Shown here: piece after piece, positions 27,969 through 37,244 of the stretch
Layout of the letters: each line of letters opens with the position of its first letter
Numbering within the stretch: the stretch's first letter is position 1
From: Lewinellaceae bacterium
GTDB lineage: Bacteria; Bacteroidota; Bacteroidia; Chitinophagales; Saprospiraceae
Direction: 5' to 3'
DNA: 64,000 nt
NCBI GenBank assembly: GCA_020636135.1
Contig: JACJYK010000003.1
Location: 310,001 to 374,000 of the forward strand
The notes under the pieces: generated by a model
The model's input: only the letters and a program-made list of their open reading frames with translations
Database searches by the model: none
Told to the model about the DNA's origin: nothing
Program-made: the position numbers and the translations under genes

Positions 27969-29321
27969 TTATTTATGTTGTTTTGATGGACTAAATGTTT
28001 GACCAATTAGTAACCACATAATAAGTCCCATACCACCAAAGGAGAAGAAATACATCTCTCCAATGTTACTCAATATTGCAGATAGGCAAACCAGCGTTAC
28101 TGAAGAATTATGAGTATTCAGGACTTTATGCAGAATGAAGTACATAATAAAAATAAAGAAAAATGATCCAACTATTCCTGTTTCTTCAATAATTGCAAAT
28201 GGTAAAAAACCTTTTTCAGTTGGTGAGCTTACCGGTAAATTTAGTATTGGGTCTCTAACTATGTTTGACCCTAATTGTTTATGATTACTTGGTAAAGCAA
28301 ATCCAATTCCATAGACTGGGGTTTTGGTTATGTTTTTAGTCATTTTTAATATTTGGGATAATCTACTGTATTCAAATGCTTCTTGTATATTATGTACCTC
28401 TTCACGTTTATATATAAAGTTTTTCAAGTTTTGTTGAATTTTGTTGAAATTAGCTAATATGATTATTAGAAATAAAGTGATTATTAATTTAAATTTAAAT
28501 GAACTAGGGTTTTAATTATTTTGTCTCTATGAAATTTTGTAAATGGCGCAACGATTATATATACTAGTGTTGTTAATATTATTGAAAGCATACCAGTTCT
28601 TCCTTTAGATAATATCATTTCTATCATTGATATTATAAGTATTATTAAATCGAAATAATTAAATTTTTTATCGATTACTTTTCCTAAAATTATGCAAATA
28701 GGGAGTGCAAGCATTACAGAAAAAGTTTGAGGGTGGTTAGTTATACCTTGAAAAAGTGCTCCTTCGTAGAAGCCCGATTTCGAGTAACCAATGTTATGTA
28801 AAATGAAATAGAATGGGAAGACTTGCGATTACCATTGTCGCAAATAGAGAATAGAACCAGTCAATCCAATACTCTGAGCTGTGGTTATTGTATTTAAAAA
28901 TTCCAATGCACGCGTATGAGCCAATTATGAATAATATTAATTTGAAAATGGAAACATCTGGTGCATGACTATTTTGTAGACTTGAAACTAATACAACAAA
29001 AAAGAAAATGATTAGTGAGAATCTTAAATTATCTAATGAACGATGTTTAAAATCCTTTATAAGTACTATACCAAAACAAATGAACAATATAATAAATTTT
29101 AATGTCGTATTAATTGTATTATTAATGTCAGGAAATAGTGTTGGGTTTACTAAATATAATAAATATAGAATAGTTACTTGCTTTATTATGTGTGTTGTAC
29201 TAATAAATAGTAGTATGGCTCCAACCAGAAAGAATGAAATAGCTGCTATTTTACCTAATAAGAGTATAAAAAGTATTATTGTGAAGAAAAATATGTTTTG
29301 TTGTACTCTATTTATTCTCAT
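27969..29321 (-). pseudogene. Broken Wzy-type O-antigen/repeat-unit polymerase
   Basis: Three frames together give a polytopic protein of about 450 residues. Piece 1 (29321-28794) holds five or so helices. After a shift near 28797 the reading continues H-N-I-G-Y-S-K-S-G-F-Y-E-G, then G-I-T-N-H-P-Q-T-F-S, the conserved N-H-P-Q loop of Wzy/O-antigen ligase proteins, and later S-K-G-R-T-G-M-L-S. A second shift near 28495, in an AAATTTAAATT run, leads to the last piece (L-I-I-T-L-F-L-I-I-I, then a periplasmic loop and final helices). Only two small indels are needed to restore it. It would be the polymerase of the locus; no other Wzy was seen. Confidence 0.78.
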
Positions 29322-30668
29322 TTACTGAACGCGTGTTAACCAAAGTCCTACAGAGGTTTTATCAGAGCTATTTAAAAACCTTGATTCAGGTAGACTTATT
29401 GGTTTGAGTTTATTACACATTTGAATGGATTTAGTGATACTTGTTTTTAAATTGCCCAAGGCGTAAACCTATAAATATTTTTACTCGGATTTTTGGATAA
29501 AATGAATACATCCTTCAAATCAGGATCAAATAAATACTTAGATTTATCAATATGTGATTTCTTTATCATTATTTGTACGTTTTTTACTAAGGCAGCTAGA
29601 ATATATTCATCATTTTGATTTGATAATAGTTCAATATAGTAATTGTATATTATTTAATATAAGATGGTAAATTAATTCATTATAATAATCTGAATTGTAA
29701 AGTTGGCTTTTATTCCATGATTTTTGAGTTACCAATCAGGCGTTAAATTGATAACAGATTTAATGGTAAAATTAAGTTTCATTATTTCGTAGATAAAAGC
29801 TGAAATATCATTATTTATTAAATTATAGTCTTTTAACAATTCTTTTTTATATATGATATTGCCAAGTCTACCATAAAATTCACGGGTTTGAATATTTCCA
29901 ATAATATTATTTACGGGATATAACTCTTCCCTGTTACCGTTAAGATCTGGTACATTTTGATCTTTAATTACATAATATGAGTTATAATTTGATAAAGATG
30001 CATTGGGATACTCCTCAACTAATGCTTTGTATACAGATTTATTTATATATGAATTAATAATTTCTATCATTTTACTATTATATTCAAGATAATCATTTGA
30101 ATTTTTGTTGATTCCAAAAATATTAGTAAGTTCTACCCGGTTGTAACCTAAATTTGCATTAATTTTAATAATGAAATTAATTAATGAATCTCTTGATATG
30201 TTTTGGCTTTTACAAAAATTTTCAAAGTGCCAGTTAGTAAACCCTGCTTCAAAGTCTAATATAACATATTTAACTTCAATGCCACATTTCTTTAATTCGA
30301 TGAATAACAATTTGTGTGTTTGATAATTAATATTGATGCATTTAAGAAGGTCGGTATTAAAATCTTTGATTTCAGCTATATTCGGAATTTTAATGGTATT
30401 CCATAATCTTATAATAGCTTCGTTTTTAGTATTAAAATTTGTGCATGGAATTTTGTCCTTCTCAGAAATAACTACTGGTTTTGTATAGATTGTATTAGTT
30501 GATTTGTCCACCCAAGTTAATATTTGGTAATGTGAGCAATTGGAAAATAAAATTGGTAAATATGTTAATAGAGCTAAATAAATGATATTATATGTTCTGC
30601 TTTTATAATCGCTTAAATATTTGATTAACTAATTTATTAATAATAAAATTGCAAATTAGTCGATTCAT
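29322..30668 (-). pseudogene. Broken putative lipoprotein of unknown function
   Basis: About 410 residues can be stitched from several frames. Near the N-terminus a hydrophobic stretch I-I-Y-L-A-L-L-T-Y-L-P-I-L-F-S-N-C-S resembles a lipoprotein signal with the cysteine at its end. The long middle piece (GTG 30511 to 29729) includes I-L-D-F-E-A-G-F-T-N-W-H-F and V-E-L-T-N-I-F-G. After shifts near 29730, 29635 and 29447 the end reads K-P-I-S-L-P-E-S-R-F and stops with TAA at 29322, directly abutting the ATG of the Wzy gene. The start is unclear: an ATG at 30668 opens only 20 codons before another shift. No family recognised; the acidic D-F-E-A-G block recalls a glycoside-hydrolase-like site (weak inference). 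Confidence 0.6.
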
Positions 30669-30747
30669 TTTATAGACCTGATAATTGAACTGTTATGTCG
30701 ATTTATTTGGGGAGATGTTTTTGTTTAAAAAGCTTAATTATCCTTTT

Positions 30748-31343
30748 TTATTTCTTCGACATTGCATGATCTTTTATGATTTCCGACCAAACTGGTTATT
30801 CCATTAGGTGACAATATATGCCTGACTCCCTAAATTTAAATGCTGACGATGCATATTGTCCATTGAGATCTCTTATAATAGGAACAGAGGTGAATGATTG
30901 TAGTGCTTGACTTGAAATTCTCATTCTCCTGTATAATCTTGCAGATAGGAGCTGGAGACTATTGTAAGGGAAAAACTTTCGTAAATTATAAGTAATCCTG
31001 GTAGCTCCATTCGTCTCAATAGGAATTGTAAATGGTAGTCCTTTTGGATCTTCGAATAGAAAAGTTTTTAAGTTGCTATCTGTAGTCACTTGGCGGCTAA
31101 AGTTAAGCTAGAACATGTATACCAGTAAATTAAAATTTTTGGTTGTTACTTTGAATTACTGATTAGTAAAAATTATTGATCTATTATTAATTCAGCTTCT
31201 CTTAGCATTAATATTAATAAAATTCACATCATTCGGTTTATTATTATTAGATTTAAACCTCGTTTAGGTGCATCATTAGGATAACATATGTGATGGATAA
31301 AATATGTTATTATTCCATATTGTTGATTTTACTATTAAATAGT
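30748..31343 (-). pseudogene. Remnant of an unrecognised gene
   Basis: The best piece (31089-30796) encodes about 97 residues containing F-L-F-E-D-P-K-G-L-P-F-T-I-P-I-E, L-R-K-F-F-P-Y-N-S-L-Q-L-L and D-L-N-G-Q-Y-A-S-S-A-F. A TAA at 30796 interrupts it; in the same frame it resumes as P-V-W-S-E-I-I-K-D-H and ends at 30748, so this is a simple nonsense change. Upstream to 31343 only fragments in other frames are seen (K-R-G-L-N-L-I-I-I-N and R-E-A-E-L-I-I-D). The base composition of the 97-residue piece is less AT-rich than its surroundings. I do not recognise a family. Confidence 0.5.
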
Positions 31344-32534
31344 TTAATTATCAGCATTTGTAAATGACTTAAGTAATATAGTGGAGAACTTATTTGGATG
31401 ATGATTAGAGATAAATAATTCCCTCGAAGCTGTTGGATATGACGATTTATTTTTCTATACATTTGCCAATTGCTTTAGCTATTTCTAAATATTTAATTTC
31501 GGATAGAAAAAACATGTTGGCAATATTTGGATGCTATTTCTTTTAATAAGCCTTTACCGGTTATTATAACTGGCTTATCAACATTAATTATGACCTAAAT
31601 TACCGCTCGATGCTTCTGGATTTTTATATGGTAATAATACATAATGCATTCTTTGTATAATGATTTGAGTCTTTCGTTAAGAATATGACCGTTATCCCAA
31701 ATTATATTTATATCTGTATGTTAATGATATTTTCAATTTGACTTTAAGCACTTCTTCATAAACCAGAATTATTTGCTTTACCTGCAATCAATATGCATAT
31801 TTTTTTATGTTGGCTTGGTGTAAGAAAGTCAATTGATTCTAAGATTTCCAAAGTCCCTTTTCTATATTGAGTAAGCCACAATGTAAGAATATCATTTTGT
31901 TTTCTTTGATTTGATATTTTTCTCTAATATTTCTTTTATTTATGCTATTCCATTGCGGTATTGGATCAGGTAACATGTGAAAAATATCTGTTTTTAGTTT
32001 TTGATTTAAAGTTAGTGCCGTTCTCATTACATCATTGTTATGAATATACTAGATATATTTTATTAAAACGTAATAGAATTGTTGTTATATATTTTCGCAA
32101 AAACTTAATTTTGCTATTCCATGAACTTTTATCCATTCTTAAAAACTGCATAAATAATATTCCACTAATTTTGAATGAAGGATGAAATAGAATAAGAGAA
32201 ATTTGGAATATATTGTACCGATAGAAATTACATGGTTTGCGGAAGTACTAATTGCATATTTTCTTATTTAAAATAAATTCAACCAAATGATCTTCTAAGC
32301 ATTGAATGTATGTAGAGCTTTTTGTTATGTGTTCATCTAAAATGTATATCCAATTTATGAAATTGACATTTTTGGATATTTCTATTATTTCTGGGTACGT
32401 TAAATGAAATTCATTGGGTACAATAAAATAGTAATTGTCATTTGTATTTATGTTTATTAAATAAGTTACTATGTATATGAAATGTATTCTGGATGGTGCC
32501 CGCTTATATCGCTATCGTAAATAATATAGTTCAA
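31344..32534 (-). pseudogene. Broken family 4 glycosyltransferase of the SGHH type
   Basis: The N-terminus reads N-Y-I-I-Y-D-S-D-I-S-G-H-H-P-E-Y, the same motif as the intact gene at 35073-36185 (S-G-H-H-K-E-Y), followed in another frame by Y-Y-F-I-V-P-N-E-F-H and N-W-I-Y-I-L-D-E-H. Later pieces give M-L-P-D-P-I-P and F-L-H-C-G-L-L-N-I-E-K-G, aligning with the start of the donor domain, then remnants of L-L-K-E-I-A-S-K, and a tail ending at TAA 31344. At least five indels or stops are needed to explain the frame changes, more than in the genes to the left. The start codon is not clear; TTG at 32534 is one option. Confidence 0.7.
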
Positions 32535-32588
32535 TTTTAGATTATTTTGTAATTATAAATATTGTTAAGATGTAATGATTTCAATTGC

Positions 32589-33551
32589 TTATGCATGGGA
32601 AATTCTTTTTATTTTATTTTTTAATTTTTCTCTAAGAATTGTGGGCTCAATCCATGAGTGAGCTATGGAAATAATATTAAATAAAAAATCCATTAAAAAT
32701 GGACCATCATTTTTTATGTCCTTAATTTTTTGGTGAATTTCCATTGAATTATAACCCATTAGAGATAGATTTTTATCTCCGATCCACATTAAGTATTTCT
32801 TCGCCCATAATTTTCTAAAATAGGTATTGTAAGATATATACCAATTTCCTGTTTTTTCAATTTTTTTAAATTTGTCTTGATTGGGATCTCCCATTGAGCC
32901 TTCTATCGTTGTATCTAGATAATTAGTAATTTCATTTTGATTAATGTTAAGATATTTACAAAGTTTTAATAATGTGTGTTCTGTATTGTCTAGTAATTCT
33001 TCATATTTAATTTGTAAAACATCTGGATTTTTTGTACTAAAGTTCAATAATTTGCTTAAGATCAGCCGCAAGGTCGATTTTAAATTGATAAATTTTCCAA
33101 TTACCGGACAACCAGGTTTTTACTATTGAGGAAACAATTGCAAGTGGATTCCTCCATAAAATTATAAATTTAGCCTCAGGGTAAATTTGTTTTAGTTCTT
33201 CACATATTAAGTGATATCTAGGTGTTTTATCTAAAAAATACTCAGTATTTGAAGGATTCAATTTATAATAAATCGAATAACCCGCATAACTAATTATACT
33301 CCGTAAATGTCTTTGTTTTTATTTGGTAGTTTATCAATAATTTCGTCAATAGCAATTCTACACAATTTGTGATTATAATTTTATTATACTGAAATTCAAT
33401 ATCGATAAGCATTAGAAAAGCAACGGTAATTGTATCCAAGTTTAGAAACTATAGAAATTTCAGGATGTGAGGCAAAGACGTTGTAATAGTGTAGAACCAG
33501 ATCTAGGAGAGAATGGTATAAGATATTATTTTCATAAAACATTTGCTTCAT
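32589..33551 (-). pseudogene. Broken PAPS-dependent sulfotransferase
   Basis: Pieces in order: I-I-S-Y-T-I-L-S, then (shifted) R-S-G-S-T-L-L-Q-R-L, then A-S-H-P-E-I-S-I-V-S, then I-A-I-D-E-I-I-D-K-L-P, then N-T-E-Y-F-L-D-K-T-P-R-Y-H with L-W-R-N-P-L-A-I-V-S-S-I, then Q-I-K-Y-E-E-L-L and a C-terminal part to the stop at 32589. R-S-G-S-T-L-L is the 5'-phosphosulfate loop and R-N-P-L-A-I-V-S-S the 3'-phosphate block of PAPS sulfotransferases. The ATG at 33551 abuts the stop of the flippase gene. Six or so small shifts break it. With cysC, cysD and cysN nearby it indicates that the polymer was, or is, sulfated. Confidence 0.78.
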
Positions 33552-34968
33552 TTAGGAAAGAAGCCTAATTTGTTTATTAATAGTTGATCTTACTTCTATC
33601 CTTTTAACTATTACATATATTAATAGGGAAATATTGATTTAAAATATGGCCCGCCTTTTAAATTTAAAGTCTTGGCTAAAAGATAGGATAAAGGTACGTT
33701 TATCAAAATACTAATAATGGCAAGAAATTTTTGAAGTTTTATTTTTGTTAATCCATTTAATATATAGGAGTAGACACTATTGAACAAGCTAAGCAATGTA
33801 AAATTATTACTCCAATGAGAAGTAGTGGATCAAATAGAAATGGTTTACCTAACCATGGTTTTTATAGCTATAGGATAGATTAAATATAAAGAATTAATAG
33901 CTATAAAAATGAGAAGAACTAAATGTAATTTACTTAACACGGAATATCCATACATGGTTATTTTCTTCCTTTTTTACTGTTATAGCTGACCAATATGAAT
34001 TCATTATTGTTCTAAAGAAGATCAATGGGAAACCAAAATATTTAAGTAATATATAATAGGGCGTTACATCCTTGGGGCTAAAAATGTTTGATATAATAAA
34101 ATTGTCTGTTGTATAAAGAATGGTTATGGATATTTGAATAATGAAGAAATCAAAACCTAGACTTAAAATATCTTTTATTTTCGCTTTGTCAAAATATTTG
34201 TATTCTGGCTTAACATCTTTAAACCTCCCTCTGAATAAGAATAAAGATGATATTATAAAATTACAGCAGGAACTAGAGAAACTATAATTGCATACGTAAG
34301 TAGGCGTGATGATGAATAGTTTGTAAATGAATGGATAATATATAGGAGTGATAATGTTATTAATTGACCTATTATTTGTAAGAAATTACTTAAAGAGGAC
34401 CATTGATAGGCATATCCTATTGATTCAATTAGTTTAACTATTCTTAAACGACAATGATTAGAGATAATAAAATCAAGATGTTTGTTGAAATAATATTTCA
34501 AATCATTAATATTTAAATTTTTTCCCATGGTATAAAAATTGTGATAGGTAAGCCAATAATAATTACTACGCCAATAATAATAACAATAACATTAAATACG
34601 CCGTACTTTCACTAGCGTTTTCGCACTTTTATATTAATCCTTATTTTGAGATGTATAGGGGTTAAGCGGTTTCTAAGGCCGTGGCTTAAACCAATATCTA
34701 AAATCATTGATCCTAATACAATATTGACCCAGAATACAGTAGAGTAATCGATTTCTTTTGCCTCCTTATTCTGGATCAATGCCTGTCCAAAACCAAAATC
34801 CGCGATTACATTAGCAAAGCCTGCGATGATTACGACCATGTTTACTAATCCAAAATCTGATGGTGTCAGGTTTCTGATTAATATAAGAAGAGTAATAAAC
34901 GTAGTCGCTTGGGTCAATACAACCCCGTAAGCACTCCAGGCAATATTTTTTGCTAGCAGACTTTTCAA
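33552..34968 (-). pseudogene. Broken, apparently chimeric flippase (two gene ends joined)
   Basis: The first about 90 codons (34968 to about 34705; TTG start) are a WzxC-like exporter N-terminus: A-K-N-I-A-W-S-A-Y-G, R-N-L-T-P-S-D-F-G-L-V, D-F-G-F-G-Q-A-L-I-Q-N. At about 34705 the text jumps to L-D-I-G-L-S-H-G-L-R-N-R-L, which belongs to a different flippase type (F-D-I-G-L-G-N-G-L-R-N-R in relatives). The rest is that second type: S-T-A-Y-L-M-L, P-W-E-K-N-L-N-I, Y-Q-W-S-S-L-S-N-F-L-Q-I-I-G, L-Y-T-T-D-N-F-I-I, ending with TAA at 33552. Several small shifts occur in the second part. The joint coincides with the change from GC-richer to AT-rich sequence. Confidence 0.72.
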
Positions 34969-35072
34969 AATTGTCTGTAAGGAATTACGTTTAACCTCCC
35001 TATAAGGGCAAATGCAATCATTTCTATACTTGTTAAGTAAATACTCAAAGACGTGATTGATAAAGCCACTTG

Positions 35073-36185
35073 TTAGACAAGTCGGAATAAATTAGAACAA
35101 TAGTTTTCCGGTGTTTTATTTTTCAAAAACACTTTGTTGTAGCTGCTAGGCTTATATTGAACGCAGTTAGCCAGTGCTTCTTTCAGGGCATGATAACCCT
35201 GATCGATGCACCTGCCGAGATGATATTTAGTAACCAGGTACTCAACTAATCCACCGGTAGAACAAATAACTGGCTTATTAAAGTAAGCTGCATAGCCCAG
35301 AACACCGCTGGCACCGAAGAAATTTTTATAGACCATAAGAACAATGTCCGTTGTACTAAACCATTGTGCCATTTCTGCAAGGTCTACAAAGCGGTTGATG
35401 ATGTTCACGTGTACAGGTAAATCGGCCGATATTGATTTTAGTTTGTCCACGTAAGCTGGATCACCCTTACCCACAATGTTTATCGTACAGTTGGTTATCT
35501 TTTGTTCCTTTACGGCTATAAACAGCTTCTCAATATTTTTGCGTGGGAATATCGATCCAAAAAGAAGAATCTGGTGGTTAGCAGTATCCTTAACGCCATC
35601 CGAGCCATGGTTATTTATTTTTAATGGCAGAACAGGATCCGGCAGGTTTCTTACCTGATACTTGTATCGTTTGTCCAGGTAGCGCGCTCCCCAGCGGTCG
35701 TCGAGGATAAAAAGCACTTTGATGATCCCATATCGCTGGGCTAGATGCATCAAATAGTAACCATAGATCTTTTTATACAGCAGGCTTAAGGATGTTCTTA
35801 ATGTACTTCCCGAGGGGATGGTTATCCTATGGGGAGGATGAAAAAATATGCCAGAAATACTGATCCCGCTATTTCTAAGTGTTCGTATGAATTTTATATA
35901 GGGATCAATGTTAAGTAGAAAGACGGAACTTATTACCTGAGATGTGCAGATACTTCTTATCCAACGCAGTTCATCTGCTGGACGACCGGTCAGATGATCA
36001 GGGATTTGGATAATTGTTTTGTTGGAACAGTTGGAAAACTCAGGATACAAATTGCTGTTGACACAGATGTAACATGGAGTATCCGGAGCATCATGGTTAA
36101 TGATATGTTGTAGGTATTCCTTGTGATGTCCTGATGACTGGATGTCGTAAAATAAAATAGAACCTTTGGAGGAATGCTGGTTCAA
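35073..36185 (-). CDS. Family 4 glycosyltransferase of the SGHH type
   Basis: 370 residues, intact. The first strand is followed by Q-S-S-G-H-H-K-E-Y, an acceptor-side motif typical of one GT4 group in Bacteroidota polysaccharide loci. The C-terminal domain starts with L-L-F-G-S-I-F-P-R-K-N-I and has I-V-L-M-V-Y-K-N-F-F-G-A-S-G-V-L-G-Y-A, where G-A-S-G-V-L-G replaces the usual E-x-x-G motif. Its composition is like the GC-richer flanks, while a broken AT-rich relative lies at 31344-32534. A 99-bp gap separates it from the epimerase gene and about 100 bp from the chimeric flippase. Confidence 0.82.
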   Translation of the reverse strand: MNQHSSKGSILFYDIQSSGHHKEYLQHIINHDAPDTPCYICVNSNLYPEFSNCSNKTIIQIPDHLTGRPADELRWIRSICTSQVISSVFLLNIDPYIKFIRTLRNSGISISGIFFHPPHRITIPSGSTLRTSLSLLYKKIYGYYLMHLAQRYGIIKVLFILDDRWGARYLDKRYKYQVRNLPDPVLPLKINNHGSDGVKDTANHQILLFGSIFPRKNIEKLFIAVKEQKITNCTINIVGKGDPAYVDKLKSISADLPVHVNIINRFVDLAEMAQWFSTTDIVLMVYKNFFGASGVLGYAAYFNKPVICSTGGLVEYLVTKYHLGRCIDQGYHALKEALANCVQYKPSSYNKVFLKNKTPENYCSNLFRLV

Positions 36186-36225
36186 TGGAGTTAAATCAGG
36201 AAAAAAGGTTAGGTGTTTATTAGGA

Positions 36226-36252
36226 CACAGATTAACGCAGATAACACAGATG
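36226..36252. repeat. Short-period repeat, direct copy of 19501-19527
   Basis: The 27 bases match 19501-19527 at 22 positions in the same orientation. Internally the unit CAGAT recurs about every 10 bases. It lies in the 99-bp gap between the SGHH glycosyltransferase and the epimerase genes. Arrays of this kind often flank small accessory genes, but no such gene is present here. Confidence 0.5.
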
Positions 36253-36284
36253 GAAGGTGTTTATAATCAGCGTAAGGAATAACC

Positions 36285-37235
36285 TCATACCATCACCGCA
36301 TACTCCGGAGCTAATATTTCCAATCCCTCCCGGATCTTTACCAGGGGCACAAAACCCAGACCCTGCTTGATCTTCGAAATATCTGCAAGGCTGTGCTGCA
36401 CATCGCCCAGACGACCGGGGCCATGTTTTGCCTGGAGGGAGGAGCCTGTTATTGCGGTGATGTAATCCCACAGCTCATTCAGACTGGTCTGCTCGCCGCA
36501 GGCTACGTTGTAGACCTGGTTGACAGCATTGGCATCCGTAGTAAACAGGGCCAGTTTATTGGCCTCTACGGCATTGGCGACATAAGTGAAGTCACGGGTC
36601 TGGCTACCATCGCCATTGATGGTCGGCGCGATGTTTTCCTGGACGGCCTTAAAAAACAACGGAATAACCGCTGCATAGGCGCCATTCGGATCCTGCCGGG
36701 GTCCAAAGACATTAAAGTAGCGCAACCCGATAAACTCCATGGCATATAATTTGGCAAATACCTGAGCATACAGCTCATTCACCAGCTTGGTGACCGCATA
36801 CGGGGATATCGGGGAACCGATGATCTCTTCCTTCTTCGGCAGCTCCTTACTGTCTCCATAGGTGGAAGATGAAGCTGCATAAACAACCCGCTTGATCCCC
36901 AGATCCTTCGCCGCGGTAAAGATGTTCAGCGTGCCGCCGATGTTTACATTATTCGTCGTGAGCGGCTGTTTGATCGAGCGTGGTACCGATCCCAACGCCG
37001 CCTGGTGGGTGATCAGGTCGATATCTTTGCACGCATCAAAACACGTATTGTATTCCCGGATATCCCCCCACATGAACTCAAATTTGGGGTTGTTCATGAA
37101 GGGCTCGATGTTCAGCCGGTTGCCTGTGGCCAGGTTGTCCAGAACCCGGACATGAGAAACGCGGGGATCAGCAAGTAGCGCTTCAACAAGATGGCTGCCG
37201 ATGAATCCGGCGCCGCCGGTGATTAGGATACGCAT
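36285..37235 (-). CDS. NAD-dependent sugar epimerase, UDP-GlcNAc 4-epimerase type
   Basis: 316 residues of the extended SDR family. G-G-A-G-F-I-G (7-13) binds NAD; A-S-S-S-T-Y-G-D (121-128) and Y146 with K150 (S-P-Y-A-V-T-K) form the catalytic set. L-R-Y-F-N-V-F-G-P-R-Q-D-P-N-G-A-Y-A-A-V-I-P is characteristic of the WbpP/TviC group that acts on N-acetylated hexoses or hexuronates. It probably interconverts UDP-GlcNAc and UDP-GalNAc or their uronic acids, which suits the dehydrogenase at 44850. It is 20 bp from a four-helix-bundle element, whose left arm begins 9 bp upstream of its start codon. Confidence 0.85.
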   Translation of the reverse strand: MRILITGGAGFIGSHLVEALLADPRVSHVRVLDNLATGNRLNIEPFMNNPKFEFMWGDIREYNTCFDACKDIDLITHQAALGSVPRSIKQPLTTNNVNIGGTLNIFTAAKDLGIKRVVYAASSSTYGDSKELPKKEEIIGSPISPYAVTKLVNELYAQVFAKLYAMEFIGLRYFNVFGPRQDPNGAYAAVIPLFFKAVQENIAPTINGDGSQTRDFTYVANAVEANKLALFTTDANAVNQVYNVACGEQTSLNELWDYITAITGSSLQAKHGPGRLGDVQHSLADISKIKQGLGFVPLVKIREGLEILAPEYAVMV

Positions 37236-37244
37236 GATATAAAG

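Noticed and set aside
25640..34968. Programmed frameshifting or recoding as the reason for broken genes
   Set aside because: Lesions occur at many unrelated sequences, in both directions and with plain stops; no common slippery site or structure was seen.
34969..35072. Small open frame upstream of the chimeric flippase (GTG near 35070)
   Set aside because: About 34 codons of hydrophobic text without support from a family or a clear start; possibly a remnant, but not defensible as a gene.
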